This document shows positions 1-12,267 of a DNA stretch of 64,000 nt, one piece after another. A model generated the notes under the pieces. That model did not search any database. It was not told the origin of the DNA and saw only the letters and a program-made list of their open reading frames with translations. A program made the translations under genes and the position numbers. The stretch is from Phyllostachys edulis. Lineage: Eukaryota; Streptophyta; Magnoliopsida; Poales; Poaceae. The stretch is from positions 62,090,587 through 62,154,586 of the forward strand of contig CM070551.1 of the NCBI GenBank assembly GCA_036346405.1, in the 5' to 3' direction. Position 1 is the first letter of the stretch. Each line of letters opens with the position of its first letter.

Positions 1-600
1 GCTGATATCGCATCCAACGGCCACAACATCTGCAGGAGGACCGGACGGTCCAGATCAAACGAGGGAGGTCTGAACAGTGAGATCTTCCAAAGGAAGATCT
101 AAACTATCAAGATCTCCCCAAGGAAGATCTACACGTCCAGACCTCTCGAGGAGGTCCCGGACGGTCCAGATTTTCAAGGGAGGACCTTAATGGTCTAGAT
201 TGTCCCGTGGAGGATCTTAACGGTCAAGACAACAACAAAGAGGTCCCGGGCGGTTAAGATCCACTTGGGGTGGTCCCGAACGGCCAAGATCTAACAAAGG
301 GAGGTCCTAAGCGGCTCAGATTTCCACCGGGAGGTCCAGGCGGCTAAGATTTACCCGAGGAGGTCCACAAAGGTTAAGAGGACCTCGGGAGGTCCTACAC
401 GTGGAGATCAACACAGGAGGACCTCAACGGCTAAGATCTCCCACAAGGAGGTCCTAGCGGTCAAGATCGCAAGGAGGAGGTCCTGGGGTTGTCCTTACAA
501 AAGACCAGGGGTGGTCTTTTGCAAAGAGGACCCAGGGAGGTCCGAGATGGCTAAGATAACCCCGAGGAGGTCCCGCCGAGATCCGACATGGACGGCCCAA
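1..600. repeat. Degenerate GGAGGTCC...CGGCTAAGATC repeats inside the LTR
   Basis: About a dozen imperfect copies of a 40-60 base motif (GGAGGTCC, then CGG, then a C/TAAGATC core) follow one another. Spacing is irregular, so this is a decayed tandem array and not a recent minisatellite. It lies downstream of the TATA box in the LTR's own orientation, in the presumed R/U5 region. Confidence 0.6.
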
Positions 601-1323
601 GACCTCGCACGAGCGCAAGGACACATTAAAAGCTACAATGATTGGAGATGATTAGCAATAAAAGGGGAGATCTTTGTCATAACGACAATGGCACAGTGCC
701 ATTGTCGTCCGACAAAATCCCGAGAGGCTACCAAGGCTCGACGTCGGCGATGAGGACCTCATGGCGCCAACCAAGAGCATCAATGTGTGCGCAATAGTGT
801 TGCGCACACATCGACCACTTCTCGGCGGCGGCGGCCTAAGTCGCCGACGAGCCAGAGAGGAACGAGATGATCAACACGGCCAAAACACAAACAGCGATAA
901 AGAGCTCCGCAGTGGCCATTCAAGCGGGTGCCCAAGAAAAGCTCCGCAACAACATACACGCGGGTGCCAAGATCTCTGGGACTACGGGAGGGTTACCCGG
1001 AGGTCATGGAGGTGCCGAGGAGGTTGGGGACGGGAGGACCGGAGTTGGGGAAGAAGGGTTGCTCCACGGCCAACTCCAAGCTCCAAGCTCCAAGTCGCCT
1101 CTTCAAAAATGTCAACCCAAATGAGGTTAGGGTTAACTCCAGGAGGTCCAGGGAGCACAAAGTGAACAAGAGGTTGAAGAGGAGCCACCGAACGTTGTGC
1201 CACCGAGGGCTCCAAGCTTCAACAATGGCGGCCAAAAAGGGAGGTCAAGGAGGGATGCTCACCAAGCACAAGCAAGGCCAAGCTCAATGGTGTGTAAAAG
1301 AAGCCAACAAAGAACAAGTGGGG

Positions 1324-1333
1324 GTTTTATAGC
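1324..1333 (-). promoter_or_regulatory. Probable TATA box of the LTR
   Basis: Minus-strand CTATAAAACC follows GCCCTAG and precedes a C-rich run, as in plant LTR promoters. It lies about 1.8 kb inside the 3126 terminus. The assignment is by motif and position only. Confidence 0.4.
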
Positions 1334-1719
1334 TAGGGCAAAAGAGGTCTCGACCACGGGTTAAGCTCATGGTGAGCTTAGCCCAAGGGACGCCCATGGA
1401 GGTCCATGGAGTTGGACAAGATGGATGGGACAGAGTAGGTCGAGACAGGGGCATGGGCTAGGCGAAAGGCATCGACACGCAATAAATGCGACAGAGCCTG
1501 AGCCGTTGGACAAGACATGCCATCGACCCCTCATCGCCATGGCGCGTCTTGGCGCCAGAGCTAGGAGAAGAACAGAGCACGCCCCAACCATTGGATGAGA
1601 AGCGCTAGGAAGGTCGCAGCCCTCCGATATGATTTTGAAATGGTAAGTTTTAAAAGATCGAGGAGGTCCTAGCCATGCGATCTCCATCGCACGGCTACGA
1701 ACAGATCAGGGAGGTCATG

Positions 1720-2610
1720 CGCGGTAAAGGGTTAGGAGGTCCTAGCCTTTGGATCTACACCCAAGGGCTCGGACACTGATGGGAGGACTTATTCACGCGT
1801 GGCGCTCGATACACAACATGTGGGAGGTCCTCGCCATTGATCTTAATCAACAGCGAGATCAAGTGAGGAGGTCATGGCCAAAGCGCACAAATGAAGGAGG
1901 AGGTCACGGCGTTAGATTAAAATCTAACGGCTACAAGATGATAAAAGAGGTCGTGGCGGTTAGATTAAAATCTAACGGCTACAAGATGATAAAGGAGGTC
2001 GTGGCGGTTGGATTTTAATCCAACCGCACGCACTCGAGAAAGGAGGTCTTGGCCCTGTGGCAAGACATCGAACGAGATGGGAGGTTGTGAGCGTTGGATC
2101 TCGATCCAACGTTACGACCTCGACTAGGTGAGAGGTTTGATGCGCTAGAAAGCGAGGGGAGGTCGTGGGCCTTGGATTTTAATCCAACGGCGCACAACAA
2201 TCGAAGCGGGGAGGTCTGGTGCGCTAGATATCAAGGGGAGGTCCTGGCTGCGATGAATTGCAGCGGAGGTCGTGGCCTTTGGATCTACATCCAACGGCTA
2301 CGACCTCAACAAGGTGGAGAGGAGGTTTGAGTGGTTTGATAGCGAGTGGAGGTCATGGCCATGGATCTTTGATCCAACGGCTATGACCTCGATGAGGTGG
2401 GGAGGTCCTTGCGGTGTTGACCGCGGAGGAGGTTTGGTGCACAAGACAAACAGAGGAGGTCGTGGCGGTTGGATCTTTATCCAACGGCCATGACCTCGCA
2501 CAGGTGGGAAGGGAGGTCTAATGAGTTGGTTGAGAGTAGGAGGTCGTGGCTGTTAGATATGAATCCAACGGCTACGACCTCAAGTGGTTTAAGGAGGTCC
2601 GGTGAGCTGA
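1720..2610. repeat. Second degenerate repeat block with GGATTNNAATCCAACGG palindromes
   Basis: Roughly ten imperfect copies of GAGGTCGTGGC followed by a short palindrome of the type GTTGGAT..ATCCAAC and then GGC(T/C)ACGACCTC. The two clearest adjacent copies are at about 1910-1990, where a block of about 60 bases is repeated almost exactly. It lies in the presumed U3 region of the LTR. Confidence 0.65.
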
Positions 2611-3365
2611 GGAGTGGGTTGGGTTCAACCCAGATAGGAAAATGGCTCAGCCCAAGGAACAGTGTAAAGTTTTGAATTCAATTTTAACAGCTGAGACTTT
2701 AGGGATTCATTTGAGATAGCAATTCAACTCCAAAACTTATAAAATTTTAACTGGAGCTTGCTGACATTAAGATTCACCTTACATAAAATTTCCAGAGGTT
2801 TTTATGCAATGCATTTTTCTCAGGAAATTCATTAAGGTTGTTCAAAGGATTGTTTTACCTCCAAAATTTATCAAACAAGTTTTACAACTTGCGATATTTT
2901 TCAGAGGGGTCCCACATCAACTTTAGGACCAAGGAAAATTATTTTCCAAATGTTTGGCACAAGAGTGGAGACTAATGGAAAAAGGACTTGACTTTTGGTC
3001 AACAAGGACTTTGTGTTTTTGGATTATACAAATCTTGGACAATAATTACATGTGAGAAAAAGTTTTAATTTCTACACATTTAATTACATTTGAAACAAAC
3101 CCTGATTATACATTTGGGATGTTACAAGGCCGGGGGTGATGGTTCGTATGAGGCCGGTGGCGATGAGGCCGGGACGAGTTGGAGGAGGCCGCCGGCGACA
3201 AGCTCGGCGGAGGCCAGGGCGCAAGGTGTGAGGAGGAGAAATGGCAGAGGAGGAGATGGAGGTATGAGCTGTGCGGAGGAGAGACCGCAGAGGAGGAGAT
3301 GGAGGTTATATAAAGCGAGTTTCGGCAGCCCGCCCATTATGTTTAAATTTTCGTTTCCGCTTAAC

Positions 3366-3978
3366 AATCACTGAGGCGGTTCTTGTTAAGAACCGCTCGT
3401 GATAGCACCTATCACGACGGTTTTTAATAGAACCGTCAGGATCATCCTGACGGTTCTATTAAAGAACCGCTCAGGACACTGAAACCTCCAGAGCGGCAAA
3501 GGCGGCGAGGTAGCGGTAGTCGCGCGAGAACCGTCAGGATCATTCACTGAGCGGTTCTATTAAAGAACCGTCTGTGACATGTAGCCTCCAGGCGGCAAAG
3601 GCGCGGCGGAGAACGGTAGTGCGGCGAGAGGATAGCGAGGATATCACAAGCGGTTTTAATTAGAACCGCTCGTGATAATTAATTATCACGCAGCGGTTCT
3701 TATTCGTAATCGTGTATTATCGCGAGCACGGTTCTTATTGAGAACCGCTCGTGATTGGTCGGATTATCACTGCACGGTTTGTGAATAGAACCGTCGTGAT
3801 AATTCACGATTTGTTCTATTAATGAACCGTCGTGATAGATGACTATCACTGCACGGTTCTAAAATCTACCGCTCGTGATAGTCGGCCCGCGCCACCCGCA
3901 GTCCGGATCGACCCAACGAGCGGTTCCAAAGGAATCGCTCGTGATGGGGCGCCTACTATAGCCTGCTTTGTAGTAGTG
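3366..3978 (-). mobile_element. CACTA subterminal hairpins and terminus, unit 1
   Basis: From its outer end at 3978 the minus strand reads CACTACTACAAAGCAGGC, the terminal inverted repeat of a CACTA (En/Spm-type) element, here with one variant base relative to the other six copies. Inside it lie many short inverted repeats of the type GACGGTTC..GAACCGTC, as expected of CACTA subterminal regions. The partner terminus is not seen. This is the longest hairpin block of the seven. Confidence 0.8.
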
Positions 3979-4355
3979 AGATAGTGCTGCCCATTTAAAT
4001 GATGCAATTAGGTTATAGATTGATTTGTCGGAAGGTGCTCTTGTAAACAATTTAACTATTGACTTATGGCTCTAATGAGAATGGAAATTGTAATTTAATT
4101 ATGATTTTGGTTTTAGATTTACCTATGATTGCAACAGATGCTTGTATTAAATGCCGAGGTTGAAAGAATGATGGTTGAATGGTCCCGACAACTTTTGTTG
4201 AAATGCTTGAGAAAGGGAAACTGATTATACTAACGACTTGATATTAATCATTGCTAATAACGATCTAACACAACAGTTTGCTCAACGCTAAACGAAATTA
4301 ATTATCGCTAACAACCAATTCTTCGCTAGCTAGGTTAGGTTAATTATGCGGTTCT

Positions 4356-4534
4356 CACAACATTGATACTATTTGTCACTACATTCGTGGGTATGTTCAT
4401 GAAGGAAGATAATTATTGATTACATCGTAATAGAAGATCAACTTGTTGATATTTTGACGAAGTCGTTGGGGTGGATCAAGTTCTTAGAAATGAGAGAGAA
4501 GATTGGCGTGATCAAAGTGAAGGAACAAGATTAA
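4356..4534 (+). pseudogene. Copia RNase H tail and polypurine tract, unit 1
   Basis: The plus strand encodes the C-terminal end of a copia polyprotein. The EDQLVDILTKSLG motif, typical of the last part of copia RNase H, is followed by KFLEMREKIGVIKV and a stop at 4532-4534. The purine-rich AAGGAGGTGATTG and the LTR start follow at once. This copy has a variant codon run before the motif. Confidence 0.75.
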
Positions 4535-5244
4535 GGAGGTGATTGATAGAATTAATCTTGTTTTTAATAGTTTTGTTAACGAGTCGGAGTGTGAGACGGA
4601 GTATTTGTGTACCGATTCTAACACTTTAACTTCTGACTATAAATATACACAAAAAAAATCAAAAAAGAGGAGTAGACTTTACTTTCGGATTGAGCTTTTC
4701 GTTAGCTTTCCAACGAGCCAAAGAACGTCGCAATCGGAGTTCGTATGCAAAAGTTATGATGATTTTACCGAACGGTGCGCGATCTACTATCTATATTTTT
4801 GCCCAAACCAAATAACTCAACATGAACTACACACATCACAAAGAGCATCACCCACAACACAAAGAAATCAACTCAAGAATCCACATCACAAAGCAAAGGG
4901 GAGTAGAGAGAGTGAGGTCGTGGGAGGCCGGGCGGCGGGTGGAGGAGACCGGCGGCGACGAGGTCGTGGGAGGCAGTGACAACGAGGTCGGGGTGAGGTG
5001 GAGGAGGCCGGGGGTGATGGTTCGGATGATGCCGGTGACGGCGAGCCCGGGACGAGTTGGAGGAGGCCGCCGGCGACAAGCTCGGAGGAGGCCGGGGCGC
5101 AAGGTGTGAGGAGGAGAAATGGCAGAGGAGGAGATGGAGGTATGAGCTGTGAGGAGGAGAGACCGCAGAGGAGGAGATGGAGGTTATATAAAGCGAGTTT
5201 CGGCAGCCCGCCCATTATGTTTAAATTTTCGTTTCCCGCCCAAC

Positions 5245-5749
5245 AATCACAGACGGTTCTTGTTAAGAACCGTCTGTGATAGCACCTATCATGACGGTTT
5301 TTAATAGAACCGCTCAGGATCATTCCTGACGGTTCTATTAAAGAACCGCTCGTGACACTAGCCTCCAGAGCGGCAAAGGCGGAGGCGTGGCGGTCTGGCG
5401 AGGGATAGCGAGATATCACACGGTTCTTAATTAGAACCGCTCGTGATAACTAATTATCGCGCACGGTTCTTATTCGTAACCGTCAGTATATCACTGACGG
5501 TTCTTATTGAGAACCGCTCGTGATTGGTCTGATTATCACAGACGGTTTGTGAATAGAACCGCTCGTGATAATTCACAAACAGCTTCTATTAATGAATCGT
5601 CAGGATAGATGACTATCACGAGCGGTTCTAAAAGATACCGCTGTGATAGTCGGCCGCCACCCGTTAGTATTTAATCGACCCATCACGCAGGCGGTTCCAA
5701 AGGAACCGTCTGTGATGGGCCATCTACTATAGCCTGTTTTGTAGTAGTG
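5245..5749 (-). mobile_element. CACTA subterminal hairpins and terminus, unit 2
   Basis: The outer terminus at 5749 reads CACTACTACAAAACAGGC on the minus strand. The inner side opens with a nearly perfect hairpin (about 5245-5280), 15-base arms around GTT. Further GACGGTTC/GAACCGTC pairs fill the block. Confidence 0.85.
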
Positions 5750-6130
5750 AGATTGTGCTGCCCATTTAAATGATGCAATTAGGTTATAGATTGATTTGCT
5801 GGAAGGTGCTCTTGTAAACAATTTAACTATTGACTTATGGCTCTAATGAGAATGGCAATTGTAATTTAATTATGATTTTGGTTTTTAGATTTACCGGTGA
5901 TTGCAACAGATGCTTGTATTAAATGCTGAGGTTGAAAGAATGATGGTTGAATGGTCCCGACAACTTTTGTTGAAATGCTTGAGAAAGGGAAACCCGATTA
6001 TACTAACGACTTGATATTAATCGATCGCTTAATAACGATCTAACACAACAGTTAAACTCAACGCTAAACGAAATTAATTACGCTAACTACCAATTATTGC
6101 TAGCTAGGTTAGGTTAATTATGCGGGTTCT

Positions 6131-6308
6131 CACAACATTGATACTCGCATCACTTCATTCGTGGGTATGTTGATGAAGGAAGATAATTATTGATTACATC
6201 GTAATAGAAGATCAACTTGTTGATATTTTGACGAAGTCGTTGGGACGGATCAATTTCTTAGAAATGAGAGAGAAGATTGGCGTGATCAAAGTGAAGGAAC
6301 AAGATTAA
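6131..6308 (+). pseudogene. Copia RNase H tail and polypurine tract, unit 2
   Basis: Same copia C-terminal remnant as in unit 1, ending in a stop at 6306-6308 and followed by the polypurine tract and LTR start. Upstream, only a decayed stretch links it to the CACTA end of the previous unit. Confidence 0.75.
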
Positions 6309-7021
6309 GGAGGTGATTGATAGAATTAATCTTGTTTTTAATAGTTTTGTTAACGAGTCGGAGTGTGAGACGGAGTATTTGTGTACCGATTCTAACTCTG
6401 TAAACTTCTGACTATAAATATACACAAAAAAAATCAAAAAAGAGGAGTAGACTTTACTTTCGGATTGAGCTTTTCGTTAGCTTTCCAACGAGCCAAAGAA
6501 CGTCGCAATCGGAGTTCGTATGCAAAAGTTATGATGATTTTACCGAACGGTGCGCGATCTACTATCTATATTTTTGCCCAAACTAAATAACTCAACATGA
6601 ACAACACACATCACAAGAGCATCACCCACATCACAAGAGCATCAACTCAAGAATCCACATCACAAAGCAAAGGGGGAGTAGAGAGAGTGAGGTCGTGGCA
6701 GGCCGGGCGGCACGGGCTGAGGAGACCGAAGGCGACGAGGTCGTGGGAGGCAGTGACGACGAGGTCGGGGTGAGGTGGAGGAGGCCGGGGGTGATGGTTC
6801 GGATGATGCCGGTGACGGTGAGCCTGGGACGAGTTGGAGGAGGCCGCCGGCGACAAGCTCGGAGGAGGCCGGGGCGCAAGGTGTGAGGAAGAGAAATGGC
6901 AGAGGAGGAGATGGAGGTATGAGCTGTGAGGAGGAGAGACCGCAGAGGAGGAGATGGAGGTTATATAAAGCGAGTTTCGGCAGCCCGCCCATTATGTTTA
7001 AATTTTCGTTTCCCGCCGAAC

Positions 7022-7499
7022 AATCGCAGACGGTTCTTGTTAAGAACCGTCTGTGATAGCACCTATCACAGACGGTTTTTTAATAGAACCGTCAGGATCA
7101 TTCACTGACGGTTCTATTAAAGAACCGCTCGTGACACTGCAGCCTCGAGCGGTAGTGAGGCGCAGGCGCGGCGCGGCGCAGAGGATAGCGAGATATCACA
7201 CACGGTTCTTAATTAGAACCGCTCGTGATAACTAATTATCACTGAGCGGTTCTTATTCGTAACCGTGCATGTATATATCGCTGAGCGGTTCTTATTGAGA
7301 ACCGCTCGTGATTGGTGGATTATCACGCTGCGGTTTGTGAAATAGAACCGCTCAGGATAATTCGCAGACGGTTCTATTAATGAACCGTCTCGTGATAGTC
7401 GACCAGCGCCACCAAGAAGTTCGAATCCGACCCAACACGAGCGGTTCCAAAGGAACCGTCTGTGATGGGCCATCTACTATAGCCTGTTTTGTAGTAGTG
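7022..7499 (-). mobile_element. CACTA subterminal hairpins and terminus, unit 3
   Basis: Terminus at 7499, identical to unit 2 over the first 18 bases. The block contains a good hairpin near 7026-7058. The middle of the block is shorter than in unit 1. Confidence 0.85.
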
Positions 7500-7882
7500 A
7501 CATTGTGCTGCCCATTTAAATGATGCAATTAGGTTATAGATTGATTTGCTGGAAGGTGCTCTTGTAAACAATTTAACTATTGACTTATGGCTCTAATGAG
7601 AATGGAAATTGTAATTTAATTATGATTTTGGTTTTTAGATTTACCGGTGATTGCAACAGATGCTTGTATTAAATGCTGAGGTTGAAAGAATGATGGTTGA
7701 ATGGTCCCGACAACTTTTATTGAAATGCTTGAGAAAAGGGAAACCTGATTATACTAATGACTTGATATTAATCATCGCTTAATAACGATCTAACACAACA
7801 GTTAAGCTCCTTTGCTAAACGAAATTAATTATCGCTAACTACCAATTACTGCTAGCTAGGTTAGGTTAATTATGCGGGTTCT

Positions 7883-8060
7883 CACAATATTTATACTCAT
7901 TGTCACTTCATTCGAGGGTATGTTGATGAAGGAAGATAATTATTGATTACATCGTAATAGAAGATCAACTTGTTGATATTTTGACGAAGTCGTTGGGACG
8001 ATCAAGTTCTTAGAAATGAGAGAGAAGATTGGCGTGATCAAAGTGAAGAAACAAGATTAA
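7883..8060 (+). pseudogene. Copia RNase H tail and polypurine tract, unit 3
   Basis: Copia C-terminal remnant with the EDQLVDILTKSLG motif, stop at 8058-8060, then the polypurine tract. A one-base loss near 8000 shifts the frame relative to the other copies. Confidence 0.7.
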
Positions 8061-8773
8061 GGAGGTGATTGATAGAATTAATCTTGTTTTTAATAGTTTT
8101 GTTAACGAGTCGGAGTGTGAGACAGAGTATTTGTGTACCGATTCTAACTCTGTAAACTTCTGAATATAAATATACACAAAAAAATCAAAACAGAGGAGTA
8201 GACTTTATTTTCGGATTGAGCTTTTCGTTACCTTTCCAACGAGCCAAAGAACGTCGCAATCGGAGTTCGTATGCAAAAGTTATGATGATTTTACCGAACG
8301 GTGCGCGATCTACTATCCATATTTTTGCCCAAACCAAATAACTCAACATGAACTACACACATCACAGTAGCATCACCCACATCACAGTAGCATCAACTCA
8401 GTAATCCACATCACAAAGCAAAGGGGCGGGAGTAGAGAGAGTGAGGTCGTGGGAGGCCGAGGCGACGAAGTGGAGGAGACCGAAGGCGACGAGGTCGTGG
8501 GAGGCAGTGACGACGAGGTCGGGGTGAGGTGGAGGAGGCCGGGGGTGATTTTTCGGATGAGGCCGGTGACGATGAGGCCGGGACGAGTTGGAGGAGGCCG
8601 CCACCGACATGCTCGGCGGAGGCCGGGGTGCAAGGTGTGAGGAGGAGAAATGGCAGAGGAGGAGATGGAGGTATGAGCTGTGAGGAGAAAAGACCGCAGA
8701 GGTGGAGATGGAGGTTATATAAAACGAGTTTCGGCAGCCCGCCCATTATGTTTAAATTTTCGTTTCGCCCAAC

Positions 8774-9229
8774 AATCACAGCACGGTTCTTGTTAAGAAC
8801 CGCTCGTGATAGCACCTATCATGCAGCGGTTTTTAATAGAACCGTCAGGATCATTCCTGCACGGTTCTATTAAAGAACCGCTCAGGACACGTAGCCTCGA
8901 GGCGGCGGTCGGCGGAGGATAGCGAGATATCACAAACGGTTCTTAATTAGAACCGCTCAGCGATAACTAATTATCACTGCGGTTCTTATTCGAACCGCTC
9001 GTGATTGGTCTGATTATCCGCACGGTTTGTGAATAGAACCGCTCAGTGATAATTCCTGACGGTTCTATTAATGAACCGTCAGTGATAGATGACTATCGCG
9101 ACGGTTCTAAAAAATACCGTCTGTGATAGTCGGCCCGCGCCACCCGCAGGTCCGAACTGACCCAACACAGACGGTTCCAAAGGAACCGTCTGTGATGGGG
9201 CGTCTACTATAGCCTGTTTTGTAGTAGTG
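8774..9229 (-). mobile_element. CACTA subterminal hairpins and terminus, unit 4
   Basis: Terminus at 9229. This block lacks one of the internal inverted-repeat pairs seen around 7265-7300 in unit 3, which makes it shorter. Confidence 0.85.
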
Positions 9230-9609
9230 AGATTGTGCTGCCCATTTAAATGATGCAATTAGGTTATAGATTGATTTGCTGGAAGGTGCTCTTGTAAACA
9301 ATTTAACTATTGACTTATGGCTCTAATGAGAATGGAAATTGTAATTTAATTATGATTTTGGTTTTTACATTTACCGGTGATTGCAACATATGCTTGTATT
9401 AAATGCTAAGGTTGAAAGAATGATGGTTGAATGGTCCTGACAACTTTTATTGAAATGCTTGAGAAAGGGAAACTGATTATACTAACGACTTGATATTAAC
9501 TGATCGCTTAATAACGATCTAACACAACAGTTACAAGACCGCTAAACGAAATTAATTATCGCTAACTACCAATTATCGCTAGCTAGGTTAGGTTAATTAT
9601 GCGGGTTCT

Positions 9610-9789
9610 CACAACATTGATACTCGCTGTCACTTCGTTCAGGGGTATGTTGATGAAGGGAAGATAATTATTGATTATATCAGAATAGAAGATCAACTTG
9701 TTGATATTTTGACGAAGTCATTGGGATGGATCAAGTTCTTAGAAATGAGAGAGAAGATTGGCGTGATCAAAGTGAAGAAACAAGATTAA
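9610..9789 (+). pseudogene. Copia RNase H tail and polypurine tract, unit 4
   Basis: Best preserved of the seven remnants. The frame stays open from the HNIDTRCHF region through EDQLVDILTKSLG to the stop at 9787-9789, with the polypurine tract directly after it. Confidence 0.8.
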
Positions 9790-10491
9790 GGAGGTGATTG
9801 ATAGAATTAATCTTGTTTTTAATAGTTTTGTTAACGAGTCGGAGTGTGAGACGGTGTATTTGTATACCGATTCTAACTCTGTGAACTTCTGACTATAAAT
9901 ATACACAAAAAAAAAATCAAAAAAGAGGAGTAGACTTTATTTTCGGATTGAGCTTTTCGTTAGCTTTCCAACGAGCCAAAGAACGTCGCAATCGGAGTTC
10001 GTATGAAAAAGTTATGATGATTTTACCGAACGGTGCGCGATCCACTATCTATATTTTTGCCCAAACCAAATAACTCAACATGAACAACACACATCACAGT
10101 AGCATCACCCACATCACAGTAGCATCAACTCAAGTAATCCACATCACAAAGCAAAGGGGGAGTAGAGAGAGAGGTCGTGGGAGGCCGGGCGGCACGTGGT
10201 GGAGACCGGCGGCGACGAGGTCGTGGGAGGCGATGACGACGAGGTCGGGGTGAGGTGGGCGAGGCCGGGTGATGGTTCGGATGAGGCCGGTGACGATGAG
10301 GCCGGACGAGTTGGAGGAGGCCGCCGGCGACAAGCTCGGCGAGGCCGGCGCAAGGTGTGAGGAGGAGAAATGGCAGAGGAGGAGATGGAGGTATGAGCTG
10401 AGGAGGAGAGACCGCAGAGGAGGAGATGGAGGTTATATAAAGCGAGTTTGCAGCCCACCCATTATGTTTAAATTTTCGTTTCCGCTTAACA

Positions 10492-11002
10492 ATCACAGAC
10501 GGTTCTTGTTAAGAACCGTCAGGATAGCACCTATCATGAGCGGTTTTTAATAGAACCGTCAGTGATCATTCTGACGGTTCTATTAATGAACCGCTCGTGA
10601 CAAACCTCGAGCCTCCGAGCGCGCAAAGCGGCGCAGGCAAAGGCGGCAGAGGATAGCGAGATATCACAAACGGTTCTTAATTAGAACCGCTCGCGATAAC
10701 TAATTATCACGAGCGGTTCTTATTCGTAACCGCTCAGTATATCGCTGCATCGTTCTTATTGAGAACCGTGCGTGATTGGCTGATTATCGCTGCAGCGGTT
10801 TGTGAATAGAACCGTCAGTGATAATTCCTGAGCAGTTCTATTAATGAACCGTCAGGATAGATGACTATCACGAGCGGTTCCAAAAATACCGTCTGTGATA
10901 GTCGGCCCGTGCCACCCAGCAGTTCGAATCCGACTAACACAAACGGTTCCAAAGGAACCGCTGCGTGATGGGGCGTCTACTATAGCCTGTTTTGTAGTAG
11001 TG
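10492..11002 (-). mobile_element. CACTA subterminal hairpins and terminus, unit 5
   Basis: Terminus at 11002. Hairpin-rich interior of the same design as the other units. The sequence just outside the terminus carries a small variant (GTCTTTGCCGA). Confidence 0.85.
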
Positions 11003-11380
11003 AGATTGTCTTTGCCGATTTAAATGATGCAATTAGGTTATAGATTGATTTCTTTGGAAGGTGCTCTTGTAAACAATTTAACTATTGACTTATGGCTCTA
11101 ATGAGAATGGAAATTGTAATTTAATTATGATTTTGGTTTTACATTTACCGGTGATTGCAACAGATGCTTGTATTAAATGCCGAGGTTGAAAGAATGATGG
11201 TTGAATGGTCCCGACAACTTTTATTGAAATGCTTGAGAAAGGGAAACTGATTATACTAACGACTTGATATTAATCATCTTAATAACGATCTAACACAACA
11301 GTCACAAGACCGCTAAACGAAATTAATTATCGCTAACTACCAATTATCGCTAGCTAGGTTAGGTTAATTATGCCGGTTCT

Positions 11381-11557
11381 CACAACATTGATACTCGTCA
11401 CTTCATTCAGGGGTATGTTGATGAAGGGAAGATAATTATTGATTACATCAGAATAGAAGATCAACTTGTTGATATTTTGACGAAGTTGTTGGGACGGATC
11501 AAGTTCTTACAAATGAGAGAGAAGATTGGCGTGATCAAAGTGAAGAAACAAGATTAA
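11381..11557 (+). pseudogene. Copia RNase H tail and polypurine tract, unit 5
   Basis: Copia C-terminal remnant as in unit 4. The serine of the KSLG motif is changed (AAGTTGTTGG), and the stop is at 11555-11557. Confidence 0.75.
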
Positions 11558-12267
11558 GGAGGTGACTGATAGAATTAATCTTGTTTTTAATAGTTTCGTT
11601 AACGAGTCGGAGTGTGAGACGGAGTATTTGTATACCGATTCTAACTCTGTGAACTTCTGACTATAAATATACACAAAAAAAATCAAAAAAGAGGAGTAGA
11701 CTTTATTTTCGGATTGAGCTTTTCGTTAGCTTTCCAACGAGCCAAAGAACGTCGCAATCGGAGTTCGTATGCAAAAGTTATTATGATTTTACCGAACGGT
11801 GCGCGATCTACTGTCTATATTTTTGCCCAAACCAAATAACTCAACATGAACAACACACATCACAGTAGCATCACCCACATCACAAGAGCATCAACTCAAG
11901 AATCCACATCACAAAGCAAAGGGGGAGTAGAGAGTGAGGTCGTGGGAGGCCGGGCGGCGGGCGGAGGAGACCGAAGGCGACGAGGTCGTGGGAGGCAGTG
12001 ACGACGAGGTCAGGGTGAGGTGGAGGAGGCCGGGGGTGATGGTTCGGATGAGGCCGGTGACGATGAGGCCGGGACGAGTTGGAGGAGGCCGCCGGCGACA
12101 AGCTCGGCGGAGGCCGGGGCGCAAGGTGTGAGGAGGAGAAATGGCAGAGCAGGAGATGGACGTATGAGCTATGAGCAGGAGAGACCGCAGAGGAGGAGAT
12201 GGAGGTTATATAAAGCGAGTTTCGGCAGCCCACCCATTATGTTTAAATTTTCGTTTCCCGCCAAATA

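Larger units (their letters stand above)
1..3126 (-). mobile_element. Gypsy-type LTR, terminus at 3126, open at the left window edge
   Basis: Read on the minus strand, the segment starts at 3126 with TGTAACATCCC, the usual first bases of a group of grass gypsy LTRs. The same terminus occurs at 37328, on a complete solo LTR. An AT-rich stretch (about 2620-3126), a repeat-rich stretch and a TATA box at about 1324-1333 follow in U3-to-R order. On the plus side it abuts AGGCC at 3127, a sequence found uninterrupted inside the GC-rich part of the neighbouring tandem units, so the element inserted into that array. The other end, and any internal coding region, lies outside the window. The short open frames here are not coding in appearance. 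Family assignment is inferred from the terminus only. Confidence 0.65.

Noticed and set aside
761..1332. Overlapping open frames of up to 134 residues
   Set aside because: They lie inside the LTR, overlap each other in several frames on both strands, and show no domain.
4822..5419. Open frames on both strands in the GC-rich part of the tandem units (and equivalents near 6631, 8382, 10125, 11880, 13567)
   Set aside because: They are open on both strands, vary in length between units through indels, have low-complexity Arg/Gly or Pro/Ser composition, and run into hairpin sequence. Nothing supports translation.
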